A stretch of DNA of 64,000 bases from NCBI GenBank assembly GCA_902490335.1, contig CABUDL010000001.1, forward strand, positions 136,391-200,390, read 5' to 3'. The translations under genes were made by a program, and so were the position numbers. Under the pieces are notes generated by a model that saw nothing but the letters and a program-made list of their open reading frames with translations, was not told the DNA's origin and did not search any database. Positions 17,561 through 28,286 of this stretch are shown piece by piece (the first letter of the stretch is position 1; each line of letters begins with the position of its first letter). This stretch comes from an uncultured Clostridium sp. (lineage in GTDB: Bacteria; Bacillota; Clostridia; Oscillospirales; Ruminococcaceae).

Positions 17561-19549
17561 ATGGCAGCAAAGAAAAATCAGGGATATGGCAACGAGAGCA
17601 TCTCTGCTCTTAAAGGCGCAGACCGTGTCAGAAAGCGCCCGGGCGTCATCTTTGGCTCGGATGGGCTGGAGGGATGCGAACATTCTGTTTTTGAAATCCT
17701 TTCCAACTCGATTGACGAAGCCAGAGAAGGATTTGGAAGCAAAATCATCCTGACCTGTTATCGGGACCACTCGATTGAGGTGCAGGATTTTGGACGAGGA
17801 ATTCCGGTTGACTACAACCCAAAGGAAGAGCGGTACAACTGGGAGCTGGTTTTCTGCGAATTATATGCAGGTGGAAAGTATAACACCAATAGTGGGGAAA
17901 GCTATGAATTTTCGCTGGGACTCAACGGATTGGGCTCCTGTGCGACACAGTATTCCTCTGAGTATTTTGATGCGGAAATATACCGAGATGGATATTGTTA
18001 CAATCTCCACTTTGAAAAGGGAGAGAACATCGGCGGGCTAAAAAAGCAGCCGACCAGCAAAAAACAGACGGGAAGCCGCCAGCGCTGGAAGCCGGATCTG
18101 GAGGTCTTTACCGACATCGACATCCCGGTCGATTATTTTCGCGATGTCCTCAAAAAGCAGGCGGTGGTCAACAAAGGGCTAAATTTCCTGCTGCGAATCG
18201 AGCAGGAGGACGGCAGCTTTGCAGAGGAAACCTTCTGTTATGAAAACGGTTTGACCGACTATGTGGGAGAAATCGTCGGAGATGCCTCCTTGACCAACAT
18301 CCAGTATTGGGAAACCGAGCAGCGCGGACGTGACCGTGCGGACAAGGACGAGTATAAGGTCAAGCTGTCGGTGGCATTCTGTTTCTCCAATCGGGTCAAG
18401 TTTTTGGAATATTACCACAACTCCTCCCATCTGGAGTACGGCGGCTCGCCGGAGAAGGCGGTCAAGCAGGCGTTTGTTTCGAAGATAGACGGCTATCTCA
18501 AGCAAAACGGCAAATACCTCAAGAACGAAAGCAAGATTACCTTTCAGGATGTGGAGGATTGTCTGGTGTTGGTTTCTTCATCCTTCTCAACCCAGACCTC
18601 CTATGAAAACCAAACGAAAAAAGCAATTACCAATAAATTTATCTATGAGGCGATGAACGATTTCCTCAAACGACAGATGGAGGTCTACTTCATCGAAAAT
18701 CCCGACGAAGCAATCAAGATTGCCGAACAGGTGCTGATCAACAAGCGCAGCCGCGAGAATGCAGAAAAGACCCGATTGAATCTGAAAAAAAAGCTGGCAG
18801 GCTCCATCGACCTTGCCAACCGGGTGGAAAAGTTTGTGGACTGCCGCTCGAAGGATGTAAACGAGCGGGAAATCTACATCGTGGAGGGCGACTCGGCGCT
18901 GGGCGCCTGCAAGCTGGGACGCGACGCACAGTTTCAGGCAATCATTCCGGTGCGCGGAAAGATTCTGAACTGCTTGAAGGCGGATTTTGATAAAATCTTT
19001 AAAAACGACATCATCACCGACATCATCAAGGTGCTCGGCTGCGGTGTGGAGGTCGATTCCAAAGCGAACAAGGAGCTTTCCACCTTCCACCTGGACGGCT
19101 TGCGCTGGAACAAGGTGGTCATCTGCACCGATGCCGATGTCGACGGCTTCCAGATTCGCACCCTGATTTTGACCATGCTCTACCGCCTGACACCGACCTT
19201 GATTGAAAAAGGCTATGTTTACATCGCAGAATCCCCACTGTTTGAGATTCGCTGCAAGGATGAAACCTATTTTGCCTACTCGGATGCGGAAAAAGCGGAA
19301 ATTTTGCAGAAGCTGGGCAATAAAAAGGTCGATGTCCAGCGCTCCAAAGGATTGGGTGAAAACGAGCCGGACATGATGTGGCTGACCACCATGAATCCAA
19401 AAACACGACGGCTGATCAAGGTTTCCCCGGAGGATGCCGCTGCCACCGAGCAGATGTTTGCGCTGCTGCTGGGCGACAATCTGGACGGAAGAAAGAGTTA
19501 TATTGCCGAAAACGGTCACCGCTATCTGGACGACCTGGATGTTTCCTGA
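17561..19549 (+). CDS. divergent type IIA topoisomerase subunit B (ParE/GyrB-like)
   Basis: ATPase/TOPRIM subunit of a type IIA topoisomerase, 662 residues. The GHKL ATP site is visible as EILSNSIDEA, QDFGRGIP and GLNGLGS; the TOPRIM domain as IVEGDSALG with DADVDGFQIR, so the metal-binding acidic residues are kept. Several positions normally invariant are altered: GLHGVG reads GLNGLG, EGDSAGG reads EGDSALG, and DGAHIR reads DGFQIR. This marks a second, divergent clostridial topoisomerase rather than the main gyrase. In-frame codons extend back to 17501, but ATG 17561 has the GGGGAGG site. The A subunit follows after a 221-bp palindrome-rich gap. Confidence 0.85.
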   Translation: MAAKKNQGYGNESISALKGADRVRKRPGVIFGSDGLEGCEHSVFEILSNSIDEAREGFGSKIILTCYRDHSIEVQDFGRGIPVDYNPKEERYNWELVFCELYAGGKYNTNSGESYEFSLGLNGLGSCATQYSSEYFDAEIYRDGYCYNLHFEKGENIGGLKKQPTSKKQTGSRQRWKPDLEVFTDIDIPVDYFRDVLKKQAVVNKGLNFLLRIEQEDGSFAEETFCYENGLTDYVGEIVGDASLTNIQYWETEQRGRDRADKDEYKVKLSVAFCFSNRVKFLEYYHNSSHLEYGGSPEKAVKQAFVSKIDGYLKQNGKYLKNESKITFQDVEDCLVLVSSSFSTQTSYENQTKKAITNKFIYEAMNDFLKRQMEVYFIENPDEAIKIAEQVLINKRSRENAEKTRLNLKKKLAGSIDLANRVEKFVDCRSKDVNEREIYIVEGDSALGACKLGRDAQFQAIIPVRGKILNCLKADFDKIFKNDIITDIIKVLGCGVEVDSKANKELSTFHLDGLRWNKVVICTDADVDGFQIRTLILTMLYRLTPTLIEKGYVYIAESPLFEIRCKDETYFAYSDAEKAEILQKLGNKKVDVQRSKGLGENEPDMMWLTTMNPKTRRLIKVSPEDAAATEQMFALLLGDNLDGRKSYIAENGHRYLDDLDVS

Positions 19550-19550
19550 T

Positions 19551-19714
19551 ATTTCCCGGGAAATTGCATGGAAATTCCCGCTTTCTGCTTCACAATATTT
19601 CCCGGGAAAATGCTTTCCGAGAAAAACATTTCCTGCGAAACAGGGAAATGCTTTTAGACGATTTCCTGGGAAATAGAGCGGGTATTCCAGAATGGAAATA
19701 ATTTCCCGGGAAAA
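19551..19714. repeat. cluster of TTTCCCGGGAAA palindromes
   Basis: Three perfect 12-bp palindromes TTTCCCGGGAAA at 19552-19563, 19598-19609 and 19702-19713, plus a variant TTTCCTGGGAAA at 19662-19673, a hairpin CATTTCCTG...CAGGGAAATG at 19627-19650, and smaller GGAAATTCC and ATTCCAGAATGGAAT symmetric elements between them. They fill nearly the whole gap between the two topoisomerase genes. No ORF or promoter is convincing inside. Function unknown: protein-binding sites, RNA hairpins or remnants of a repeat element are all possible. Confidence 0.75.
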
Positions 19715-19770
19715 GATTTGCATAAACCGAATCACACAAAGGGCGGACTTCGTCCGCAAAGGATATAACA

Positions 19771-22002
19771 ATGGCAAGAAAAAAGAACACAGCGTCCTCG
19801 GTGCATAAAAACGACCCAAAGGCGTACATCGAGCACGCGGGCGAGGTGGTCGATCAAAAGATCACCGATACGCTGGAAAAAAACTATATGCCCTATGCGA
19901 TGAGCGTCATCGTTTCCAGGGCAATCCCCGAAATAGACGGTTTCAAGCCCTCCCACCGCAAGCTGCTGTACACCATGTATAAGATGGGACTGCTGACCGG
20001 CGCGCGGACCAAATCTGCCAACGTGGTCGGCTCCACCATGAAGCTGAACCCACACGGCGATATGGCAATCTATGAAACGATGGTGCGACTGGCACGCGGA
20101 AACGAAGCGCTGCTGCACCCATACGTTGATTCCAAGGGCAATTTCGGCAAGGCATACTCCCGCGACATGGCGTTTGCTGCCTCCCGTTACACCGAGGTCA
20201 AACTCGACCCCATCTGTCAGGAGCTGTTTCGTGACATCGACAAGGATACCGTCGATTTTGTGGACAACTACGACAACAAGCTCAAGGAGCCGACCCTGTT
20301 GCCGGTGACCTTCCCGACCATTCTGGTCAATGCCAACACCGGCATCGCGGTGGGAATGGCAAGCTCCATCTGCCCGTTCAACCTCGAGGAGGTCTGCAAT
20401 ACCACCATCGAGCTGATAAAAAATCCCAACCACGACCTTTCGCTGACCCTGACAGCACCGGACTTCCCGGGCGGCGGACAGATTATCTACAATCCGGCGG
20501 AGATGGATAAAATTTACCGCACCGGTCGCGGCTCCTTCAAGGTCCGCGCTCGCTGGAATTACGATAAGAGCTGCAACTGCATCGAAATCACCCAGATTCC
20601 GCCGACCACCACCACCGAAGCCATCATCGACAAGGTGGTGGATTTGATCAAGTCCAACAAGCTGCGGGAAATTTCGGATATGCGCGACGAAACCGACCTG
20701 TCCGGTTTGAAGCTGGCAATCGACTTAAAGCGCGGGGTCGACCCGGACCTGCTGATGCAGAAGCTCTACCGCTTCACGCCGCTCGAGGACAGCTTTTCCT
20801 GCAACTTCAACGTCCTGATTGGCGGCACACCGCGCGTGCTGGGTATCCGTGCGCTGTTGCAGGAATGGATTGCCTTCCGTCAGCTGTGCATCAAGCGCAG
20901 AGTCTACTTTGATTTGACCAAAAAGCAGGAGAAGCTGCATCTGCTGGAGGGCTTGCAGAAGATTCTGCTGGACATCGACAAGGCAATCGAAATCATCCGG
21001 CAGACCGAATCGGAGGAGGACGTTGTCCCCAACCTGATGATTGCATTTGGCATCGACCAGGTGCAGGCGGAGTATGTGGCGGAGATTAAACTGCGCCATA
21101 TCAACAAGGAATATATCCTCAAGCGCACCGAGGAGGTCGACCAGCTGGCACAGGAGATTGCTGAAATGCAGAAGGTGCTGGACGATCCAAAGCGCATCGA
21201 CCGCATCATCATCAGCGAGCTGAAAAATGTCATCAAAAACTATGCACAGCCGCGCCGCAGTCTGCTGCTGATGCACGAGGAGATCAAAACCTTCACTGAA
21301 GAGGAAACGGTGGAAAATTATCCGGTCAACCTCTTCTTTACACGAGAAGGGTATTTTAAGAAGATTACGCCGCAATCCTACCGAATGTCCAGCGAGCAGT
21401 ATCTCAAGGAAGGCGACCGGGTGGTGCAGCACGTTGAGGGCGGCAATGCCGACAATCTGCTCTTTTTTACCGACCACGGTCAGGTGTACAAGGCAAAAGC
21501 CTGCGACTTTGAGGACACCAAGGCAAGCGTGCTGGGCGATTTTGTTCCGGCAAAGCTGGGAATGGACGAGGGCGAAAGCGCCATCGCAATGGCAGTGACC
21601 GCCGATTATCGGGGGTATATGCTCTTCTGCTTTGAAAACGGCAAGGTGGCAAAGGTTAACCTGAACGCTTATGAAACCAAGACCAACCGAAAGAAGCTGC
21701 TCAAGGCATACAGCACAAGGGAAAAGCTGACCGCGGCGCTGTGTCTGCCGGAGGACGGGCAGATTCTGCTGACTGCCTCCAACGGACGTCTGTTGCTGCT
21801 GCCGACTGCCCTGCTGCCTGCCAAAGCGACCAAGGACCAGCAGGGAATTCAGGCGATGAAGCTGACCAAAGGTTCGGTCGTCAGCGCAGCCGAGATTTAT
21901 CAGCCGAACACCCTGGAAGGAGAGCACCGCTATCTGGCAAAGGCTCTGCCATCCCGCGGGGAATTCCTCAAGGACAATCTGCCGGGACAAACAGAACTGT
22001 AA
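19771..22002 (+). CDS. type IIA topoisomerase subunit A (ParC-like)
   Basis: DNA-breaking subunit partnering the upstream B subunit; 743 residues. The active-site tyrosine is Y140 in FAASRYTE, with the winged-helix stretch SHRKLLYTMY upstream and the tower/coiled-coil region about residues 390-490. The C-terminal half of the pinwheel domain is short and degenerate, with no gyrase-type GyrA box (QRRGGKG-like), so decatenation/relaxation rather than supercoiling is the more likely activity. Start ATG follows AAAGGATATAAC. Probably cotranscribed with the B subunit. Confidence 0.87.
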   Translation: MARKKNTASSVHKNDPKAYIEHAGEVVDQKITDTLEKNYMPYAMSVIVSRAIPEIDGFKPSHRKLLYTMYKMGLLTGARTKSANVVGSTMKLNPHGDMAIYETMVRLARGNEALLHPYVDSKGNFGKAYSRDMAFAASRYTEVKLDPICQELFRDIDKDTVDFVDNYDNKLKEPTLLPVTFPTILVNANTGIAVGMASSICPFNLEEVCNTTIELIKNPNHDLSLTLTAPDFPGGGQIIYNPAEMDKIYRTGRGSFKVRARWNYDKSCNCIEITQIPPTTTTEAIIDKVVDLIKSNKLREISDMRDETDLSGLKLAIDLKRGVDPDLLMQKLYRFTPLEDSFSCNFNVLIGGTPRVLGIRALLQEWIAFRQLCIKRRVYFDLTKKQEKLHLLEGLQKILLDIDKAIEIIRQTESEEDVVPNLMIAFGIDQVQAEYVAEIKLRHINKEYILKRTEEVDQLAQEIAEMQKVLDDPKRIDRIIISELKNVIKNYAQPRRSLLLMHEEIKTFTEEETVENYPVNLFFTREGYFKKITPQSYRMSSEQYLKEGDRVVQHVEGGNADNLLFFTDHGQVYKAKACDFEDTKASVLGDFVPAKLGMDEGESAIAMAVTADYRGYMLFCFENGKVAKVNLNAYETKTNRKKLLKAYSTREKLTAALCLPEDGQILLTASNGRLLLLPTALLPAKATKDQQGIQAMKLTKGSVVSAAEIYQPNTLEGEHRYLAKALPSRGEFLKDNLPGQTEL

Positions 22003-22022
22003 TCACTTTTTATCCATTACAA

Positions 22023-22063
22023 AAACAGGACCGCCCCTTTTACAAAAGGGTCGGTCCTGTTTG
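22023..22063. terminator. bidirectional terminator between the topoisomerase and gdhA
   Basis: AAACAGGACCG-CCCCTTTT pairs with AAAAGGG-CGGTCCTGTTT; A-run on the left and T-rich right flank serve both convergent genes. Confidence 0.88.
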
Positions 22064-22077
22064 TCTGTGGGGGAAAA

Positions 22078-24009
<1,932 letters not shown>

Positions 24010-24017
<8 letters not shown>

Positions 24018-24234
24018 AAACAGGATTCGGGAGCTTCGTGCCCGCCATCAGATGAAGCAGGAAGAGCTGGCAAGGCGGGTCGGGGTGCGCAGGGAAACCA
24101 TTGGCAACCTGGAAAAAGGCAGGTACAATCCGTCGCTTGTGCTGGCATGGAAAATCGCCGCGGTGTTCGGGGTGAGCATCGAGGAGGTGTTTACGGTCAT
24201 AGAAGATGAGGAAAAAAGCGGGCAGACGGATTGA
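24010..24234 (+). CDS. XRE-family transcriptional regulator
   Basis: A 74-residue single-domain Cro/C1-type helix-turn-helix protein; HTH visible in QEELARRVGVRRETIGNLEKGRYNP split over residues 16-40. Start ATG 24010 overlaps the upstream stop and follows GGCTGGAGG. Such small YgzD-like regulators accompany membrane proteins of unknown function and often autoregulate the operon. Its stop codon overlaps the -35 of the rnpB promoter. Confidence 0.85.
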
Positions 24235-24259
24235 CGCACAATCAAAAATAGGGTATAAT
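24231..24259 (+). promoter_or_regulatory. promoter of rnpB
   Basis: TTGACG (24231-24236), 17 bp, TATAAT (24254-24259); the -35 overlaps the stop of the HTH gene. Confidence 0.85.
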
Positions 24260-24265
24260 CTTTGG

Positions 24266-24630
24266 GTGACCAGGCAGGATGACAGCGGGCGAGGGGGGAC
24301 CTTCGCATGAGGAAAGTCCGGGCTTCACAGGGCAGGATAGCTGCTAACGGCAGCCGAAGGCGACTTTAGGGACAGTGCAACAGAGAGATACCGCCGGGAT
24401 TTTTCCGGTAAGGGTGGAAAGGCGAGGTAAGAGCTCACCGGGGTGCAGGAGACTGCGCTGCCATGTAAACCCTATCCGAAGCAACACCGTGACTGCAAAG
24501 GGTTGGACGGTTGCCCGCCGTCCCCGTTTACGGCAATTTTGCCAGCGGTCTATGTGGCTTGAACCGTCGAGCAATCGCCGGTCTAGATAGATTGTCATCA
24601 CAACAGAACCCGGCTTATTTGCCTGATCAT
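24266..24630 (+). ncRNA. rnpB: RNase P RNA (bacterial)
   Basis: Catalytic RNA of ribonuclease P, which matures tRNA 5' ends. Universal core elements are present: GAGGAAAGTCCGGGCT near 24309, the ACAGAGAGATACCGCC block near 24379, and AACAGAACCCGGCTTAT near the 3' end. The 5' TGACCAGGC (24267-24275) pairs with 3' GCCTGATCA (24621-24629) as helix P1. Ends are inferred from P1 and the promoter. It lies directly upstream of a tRNA gene. Confidence 0.96.
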
Positions 24631-24640
24631 GCCAGTAAAA

Positions 24641-24683
24641 AAGCTCTTGGCTTTTCTTTTGAAAACCAAGGGCTTTTCTTTTT
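24641..24683 (+). terminator. intrinsic terminator after rnpB
   Basis: AAGCTCTTGG-CTTTTC pairs with GAAAACCAAGGGCTT, followed by TTCTTTTT. Confidence 0.85.
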
Positions 24684-24704
24684 GCCCTTTTGCCCGCAGA
24701 GGGC

Positions 24705-24733
24705 TTGACTTATTTGGGAAAATATTGTATCAT
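24705..24733 (+). promoter_or_regulatory. promoter of tRNA-Leu
   Basis: TTGACT (24705-24710), 17 bp, TATCAT (24728-24733). Confidence 0.75.
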
Positions 24734-24755
24734 ACCTAGGTAAATCTATCCACCT

Positions 24756-24842
24756 GCCGCTGTGGTGGAATCGGCAGACACAAGGGACTTAAAATCCCTC
24801 GGAGTAAAATCCGTACCGGTTCAAGTCCGGTCAGCGGCACCA
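24756..24842 (+). tRNA. tRNA-Leu (anticodon UAA)
   Basis: 87-nt class II tRNA with long variable arm. Acceptor GCCGCTG pairs with CAGCGGC, discriminator A, encoded CCA at 24840-24842. Anticodon loop CTTAAAA within stem GGGA/TCCC gives anticodon TAA (24790-24792). T arm ACCGGTTCAAGTCCGGT is canonical. Confidence 0.97.
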
Positions 24843-24853
24843 CCAGACTGAGT

Positions 24854-24888
24854 CTGGACGCAGTTCGCGTTCCAGGCTCTTTCTTTTT
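24854..24888 (+). terminator. terminator after tRNA-Leu
   Basis: CTGGACGC pairs with GCGTTCCAG with one bulge, followed by GCTCTTTCTTTTT. A smaller perfect repeat CCAGAC-TGA-GTCTGG (24843-24857) starts immediately after the tRNA CCA. Confidence 0.7.
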
Positions 24889-25274
24889 ATCGAAATGAGC
24901 GGCTCGCGTTTTAGCCAATCTAAACTGACCAACTTCCCCACCAGACTCTTTGTTGTTGTAGCATGGAGGGGTATTGTTTGTCTTTTGCTCGGGAATAAAA
25001 AAAGACTCCGTTCCTTCGGAAGGTCAAAGCAGTTTTTCTGAAGCCGGTGTGCCGGTTTCCTTCTGCCTTGCAACAAACGGAAGGTCGGAGTCTTTTTCAC
25101 CGACCTTCCGTTTCTTCTGCAAACAGGCAAAGACAGGCAAGCCGGATTTTTTGTTTTACCCTCAAAATTTTGCAAACGCGGGGTGAAACAATAGTAGTAT
25201 CCGCCAGAACCGCTGGATTATGCACGGATAGAAAAAAGAAATAAAAAAATTTGCTTTCTTTGGCGGGACTGCCC
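24889..25274. other. non-coding gap with nested inverted repeats
   Basis: No convincing gene between tRNA-Leu and the secG promoter. It contains a 12-bp inverted repeat AAAAAGACTCCG (24999-25010)/CGGAGTCTTTTT (25086-25097) and an overlapping perfect 14-bp one AAACGGAAGGTCGG (25075-25088)/CCGACCTTCCGTTT (25100-25113). The short word CGGAAGGTC is also directly repeated at 25017-25025 and 25078-25086. The structures are mutually exclusive; one resembles a bidirectional terminator. Confidence 0.6.
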
Positions 25275-25303
25275 TTGAAAAAAGGGGATAACTATGCTAT
25301 GAT
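25275..25303 (+). promoter_or_regulatory. sigma-A promoter of secG
   Basis: TTGAAA (25275-25280), 17 bp, TATGAT (25298-25303), with extended -10 TGC. Confidence 0.78.
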
Positions 25304-25371
25304 AATCAAGTTAGGTTATGATGCGGGAGATAGCTGCCCGCTTTTATCTGCTAATTTTTAGGAGGTTTACA

Positions 25372-25617
25372 ATGGGCGTAATGAATATCATCTTCGCAAT
25401 CGTTCTGATTTTGACATCGGTCGGCGTCATCGCTCTGGTTTCCATGCAGGAAAGCAAGAGAGGAATGTCCGCTCTTTCCGGTGGACAGTCGGAGGCAATG
25501 GGACGCAACTATGGCAGAACCAGAGATGCGATGCTGGTCAAAGGAACCAAAGTCCTGACCGCAGTTCTGTTTGTCCTGACGATTGTTATTTCAATCGTGG
25601 ATAAATTTGCTGCATAA
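25372..25617 (+). CDS. secG: preprotein translocase subunit SecG
   Basis: Small SecYEG channel subunit, 81 residues, two membrane segments (about 3-22 and 57-77) connected by a loop with the conserved pattern MQESKRGMSALSGGQSEA. The frame is open upstream to 25318, but ATG 25372 has TTAGGAGG at correct distance and begins at the first hydrophobic helix. Monocistronic. Confidence 0.93.
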   Translation: MGVMNIIFAIVLILTSVGVIALVSMQESKRGMSALSGGQSEAMGRNYGRTRDAMLVKGTKVLTAVLFVLTIVISIVDKFAA

Positions 25618-25645
25618 TCGACCGCAAAAGATAAAAGACAACAGT

Positions 25646-25677
25646 AAAACGGATGGGAATTTCCCCGTCCGTTTTTT
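25646..25677 (+). terminator. intrinsic terminator after secG
   Basis: AAAACGGATGGG pairs with CCCCGTCCGTTTT (one bulge and one wobble), followed by a T-run. Confidence 0.8.
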
Positions 25678-25732
25678 GTTGTGTGCCGTTTGCCGCTTGG
25701 GCAGTTTGGCAATGGATTTTTAAGGGCGGATA

Positions 25733-25741
25733 TGCTATAAT
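25733..25741 (+). promoter_or_regulatory. extended -10 promoter of the helicase gene
   Basis: TGCTATAAT at 25733-25741; no good -35 at 17 bp. Located within the open frame upstream of the chosen start, supporting that start. Confidence 0.55.
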
Positions 25742-25823
25742 TACCTTTCAAAATGCCTTTGTTTTGGAAGGCAGGATAGAGAGTCAATATTGGATTGCGA
25801 TAGAAGAAAGGCTTGGTAAAATC

Positions 25824-28286
25824 ATGGAACAGACTTTTGAACAGCGCTTTTTTGAACTGCGCCGCGCGGTGTTGGAAAAGCGTTTTTGCAAAATGAACGA
25901 GAAGCAGCGGGAAGCGGTCTTTCGTACCGAGGGACCGGTGCTGATTCTGGCAGGAGCCGGCAGCGGAAAGACCACCGTGGTAGTCAACCGCATTGCAAAC
26001 ATGGTGGAATTTGGAAACGCCTATCACAGCGACTACTGTCCGTCGTGGGTGGGGGAAGAGGAGCTGTGCTTTCTGGAGGACTGGCTGGACGGCAAGCTGG
26101 ACGACGGCGACATCACCAACGAGCGTTTGCACCGCATCGTGGCAGACCGTCCCATCAAGCCGTGGAACATCCTGGCAATCACCTTTACCAACAAGGCGGC
26201 AGGCGAATTAAAGGAGCGTCTGGAGGCGATGCTGGGCGAGCAGGCGCTGGACATCCAGGCATCCACCTTCCATTCGGCGTGTATGCGCATCCTGCGCAGG
26301 GAGATTGGAGCCTTGGGCTACGAGAGCAGCTTTACCGTCTATGATACCGACGATTCGGTCCGCATCATCAAGGAGGCGCTCAAGGAGCTGAGTATTCAGG
26401 AAAAGGTGATGGCGCCCAAGGGCATCCTTGCCTCCATCAGTGCGGCAAAGGACAAGATGATGACACCGCAGGACCTGCTGCGGGAAGCGGGAGGCGACTA
26501 CCGTCAGGAGGTGGTTGCCAAGGTGTACGACTACTACCAGAAGCGCCTGAAGGCAGCAAATGCGCTGGACTTTGACGACATCATCATCTTCACCGTGCGC
26601 ATCTTCCAGCAGTTCCCGGATGTGCTGGAAAAGTACCGCAACCGCTTCCGCTACATCATGGTGGACGAGTACCAGGACACCAACAATTCGCAATTTTTGC
26701 TGGTCAGCCTGCTGGCAGGCGGTCACCACAACATCTGTGTGGTCGGCGATGATGACCAGAGTATCTATAAATTCCGCGGAGCCACCATCGAAAACATCCT
26801 CAACTTTGAAAACCAGTACCGCGACACCATGGTCATCCGGCTGGAGCAGAACTACCGCTGCACCCAGACCATCCTGAATGCGGCAAACGCGGTGATTGAA
26901 AACAATACCCAGCGAAAGGGAAAGACCCTGTGGACCCAAAACCCGCAGGGAGGACAGGTCAAGGTCTACCGCGCGCTGTCCGAGCAGGATGAAGCCAGAT
27001 TTATTGCAGACACCATTTTGGACAATGTTGCCAAAGGACAGAAGTTTGCCGACCATGCCATCCTGTACCGCATGAACGCACAATCCAACAGCATCGAAAA
27101 TGCGCTCATCCGCTCCGGGGTAGCCTACCGCATCATCGGCGGTCAGCGCTTTTACGACCGCAAGGAAATCAAGGACATCGTCGCCTATCTGAGTGTCATC
27201 AACAACCACGCCGATGCCATCCGCTTAAAGCGCATCATCAACGAGCCAAAAAGAGGCATCGGAGATGCGACGGTGGACAAGGCGCAGGAAATTGCCGATA
27301 TGCTGGGTGTGCCGCTGTTTGAGGTGCTTGCCAACGCGCAGGACTACCAGCCGCTTGCCAAAAAGAGCCGTCAGCTGATGGAGTTTGCACAGATGATTGA
27401 GCAGCTGGGTCAGGTGGCACAGTCGGGCAATCTGGAGGAGCTGTTCGATGAACTTCTGGAGCAGACCGGGTATATGCTGTACCTGCAGACGATGGGAGAA
27501 GAAGGAATCACCCGCATCGAAAACGTAAACGAGCTGAAAACCAACATCATCAAATATGTGGAGGAAACCGAAAAGCTGCCGCAGCCGTCCATCGACCCGG
27601 ATTCCCCGGACGAGCAGCCGCAGATCGTTCTGCCGACGCTGGCAGGATTTTTGGAGGAAGTGACCTTGTACACCGATTTGGACAACTACGACGAGCAAGC
27701 AGACCGGGTAATTATGATGACCATGCACTCGGCAAAGGGTCTGGAATTCGACAACGTCTTTTTCTGCGGAGCCGAGGAGGGCATCTTCCCGGGCATCCAG
27801 GCAATCTATGACCCGGAGCAGATTGAAGAAGAGCGCCGTCTAGCTTATGTCTGCATCACCCGCGCCAAAAAGCAGCTGTACATCACCAATGCAGCGCAGA
27901 GGATGATCTTTGGTCAGACGGTGCGCAACCGCGTGTCCCGCTTTGTCACCGAGATTCCTGCAAACTGCTGCGAGGTGGAGGACAAGACCATCCGCAAAGC
28001 CAGCCAAGCGGAGCTCAAAAGAGCCTCCACCGTCAAAAAGACCCATGCCGACAACCACATCGGCGTGGGCGGGCTGGCAAAAAAGACCGGTTCTTACAGC
28101 TCGGTGGCTCCTGCCGGAGCCAGCTGCACCCTCCAGGCGGGCGACCGGGTTAGCCACAAGACCTTTGGGGAGGGAAATATCGTCAAGATGACCCCGATGG
28201 GCGGCGACTGCCTGCTGGAGGTGCAGTTCGACACTGCCGGCACCAAAAAAATCATGTACAAGTTTGCAAAGCTGACAAAGATTTAG
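25824..28286 (+). CDS. ATP-dependent DNA helicase, UvrD/PcrA type
   Basis: Superfamily 1A 3'-5' DNA helicase, 820 residues. Motif I GAGSGKTT (44-51), motif Ia ITFTNKAAGEL, motif II DEYQDTN (near 283), motif III GDDDQSIYKFRGA, motif IV-VI including MTMHSAKGLEF and VCITRAKKQL. Compared with PcrA there is an extra acidic stretch of about 40 residues between motifs I and Ia (EEELCFLEDWLDGKLDDGD). The C-terminus has the conserved GDRVSHKTFGEGNIV Tudor-like module of PcrA that contacts RNA polymerase. ATG 25824 chosen because the upstream extension spans the promoter. Role: repair, replication restart and transcription conflict. Confidence 0.93.
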   Translation: MEQTFEQRFFELRRAVLEKRFCKMNEKQREAVFRTEGPVLILAGAGSGKTTVVVNRIANMVEFGNAYHSDYCPSWVGEEELCFLEDWLDGKLDDGDITNERLHRIVADRPIKPWNILAITFTNKAAGELKERLEAMLGEQALDIQASTFHSACMRILRREIGALGYESSFTVYDTDDSVRIIKEALKELSIQEKVMAPKGILASISAAKDKMMTPQDLLREAGGDYRQEVVAKVYDYYQKRLKAANALDFDDIIIFTVRIFQQFPDVLEKYRNRFRYIMVDEYQDTNNSQFLLVSLLAGGHHNICVVGDDDQSIYKFRGATIENILNFENQYRDTMVIRLEQNYRCTQTILNAANAVIENNTQRKGKTLWTQNPQGGQVKVYRALSEQDEARFIADTILDNVAKGQKFADHAILYRMNAQSNSIENALIRSGVAYRIIGGQRFYDRKEIKDIVAYLSVINNHADAIRLKRIINEPKRGIGDATVDKAQEIADMLGVPLFEVLANAQDYQPLAKKSRQLMEFAQMIEQLGQVAQSGNLEELFDELLEQTGYMLYLQTMGEEGITRIENVNELKTNIIKYVEETEKLPQPSIDPDSPDEQPQIVLPTLAGFLEEVTLYTDLDNYDEQADRVIMMTMHSAKGLEFDNVFFCGAEEGIFPGIQAIYDPEQIEEERRLAYVCITRAKKQLYITNAAQRMIFGQTVRNRVSRFVTEIPANCCEVEDKTIRKASQAELKRASTVKKTHADNHIGVGGLAKKTGSYSSVAPAGASCTLQAGDRVSHKTFGEGNIVKMTPMGGDCLLEVQFDTAGTKKIMYKFAKLTKI

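Noticed and set aside
19550..19770. Insertion sequence or MITE between the topoisomerase genes
   Set aside because: No terminal inverted repeats with target duplication and no transposase; kept only as a palindrome cluster of unknown function.
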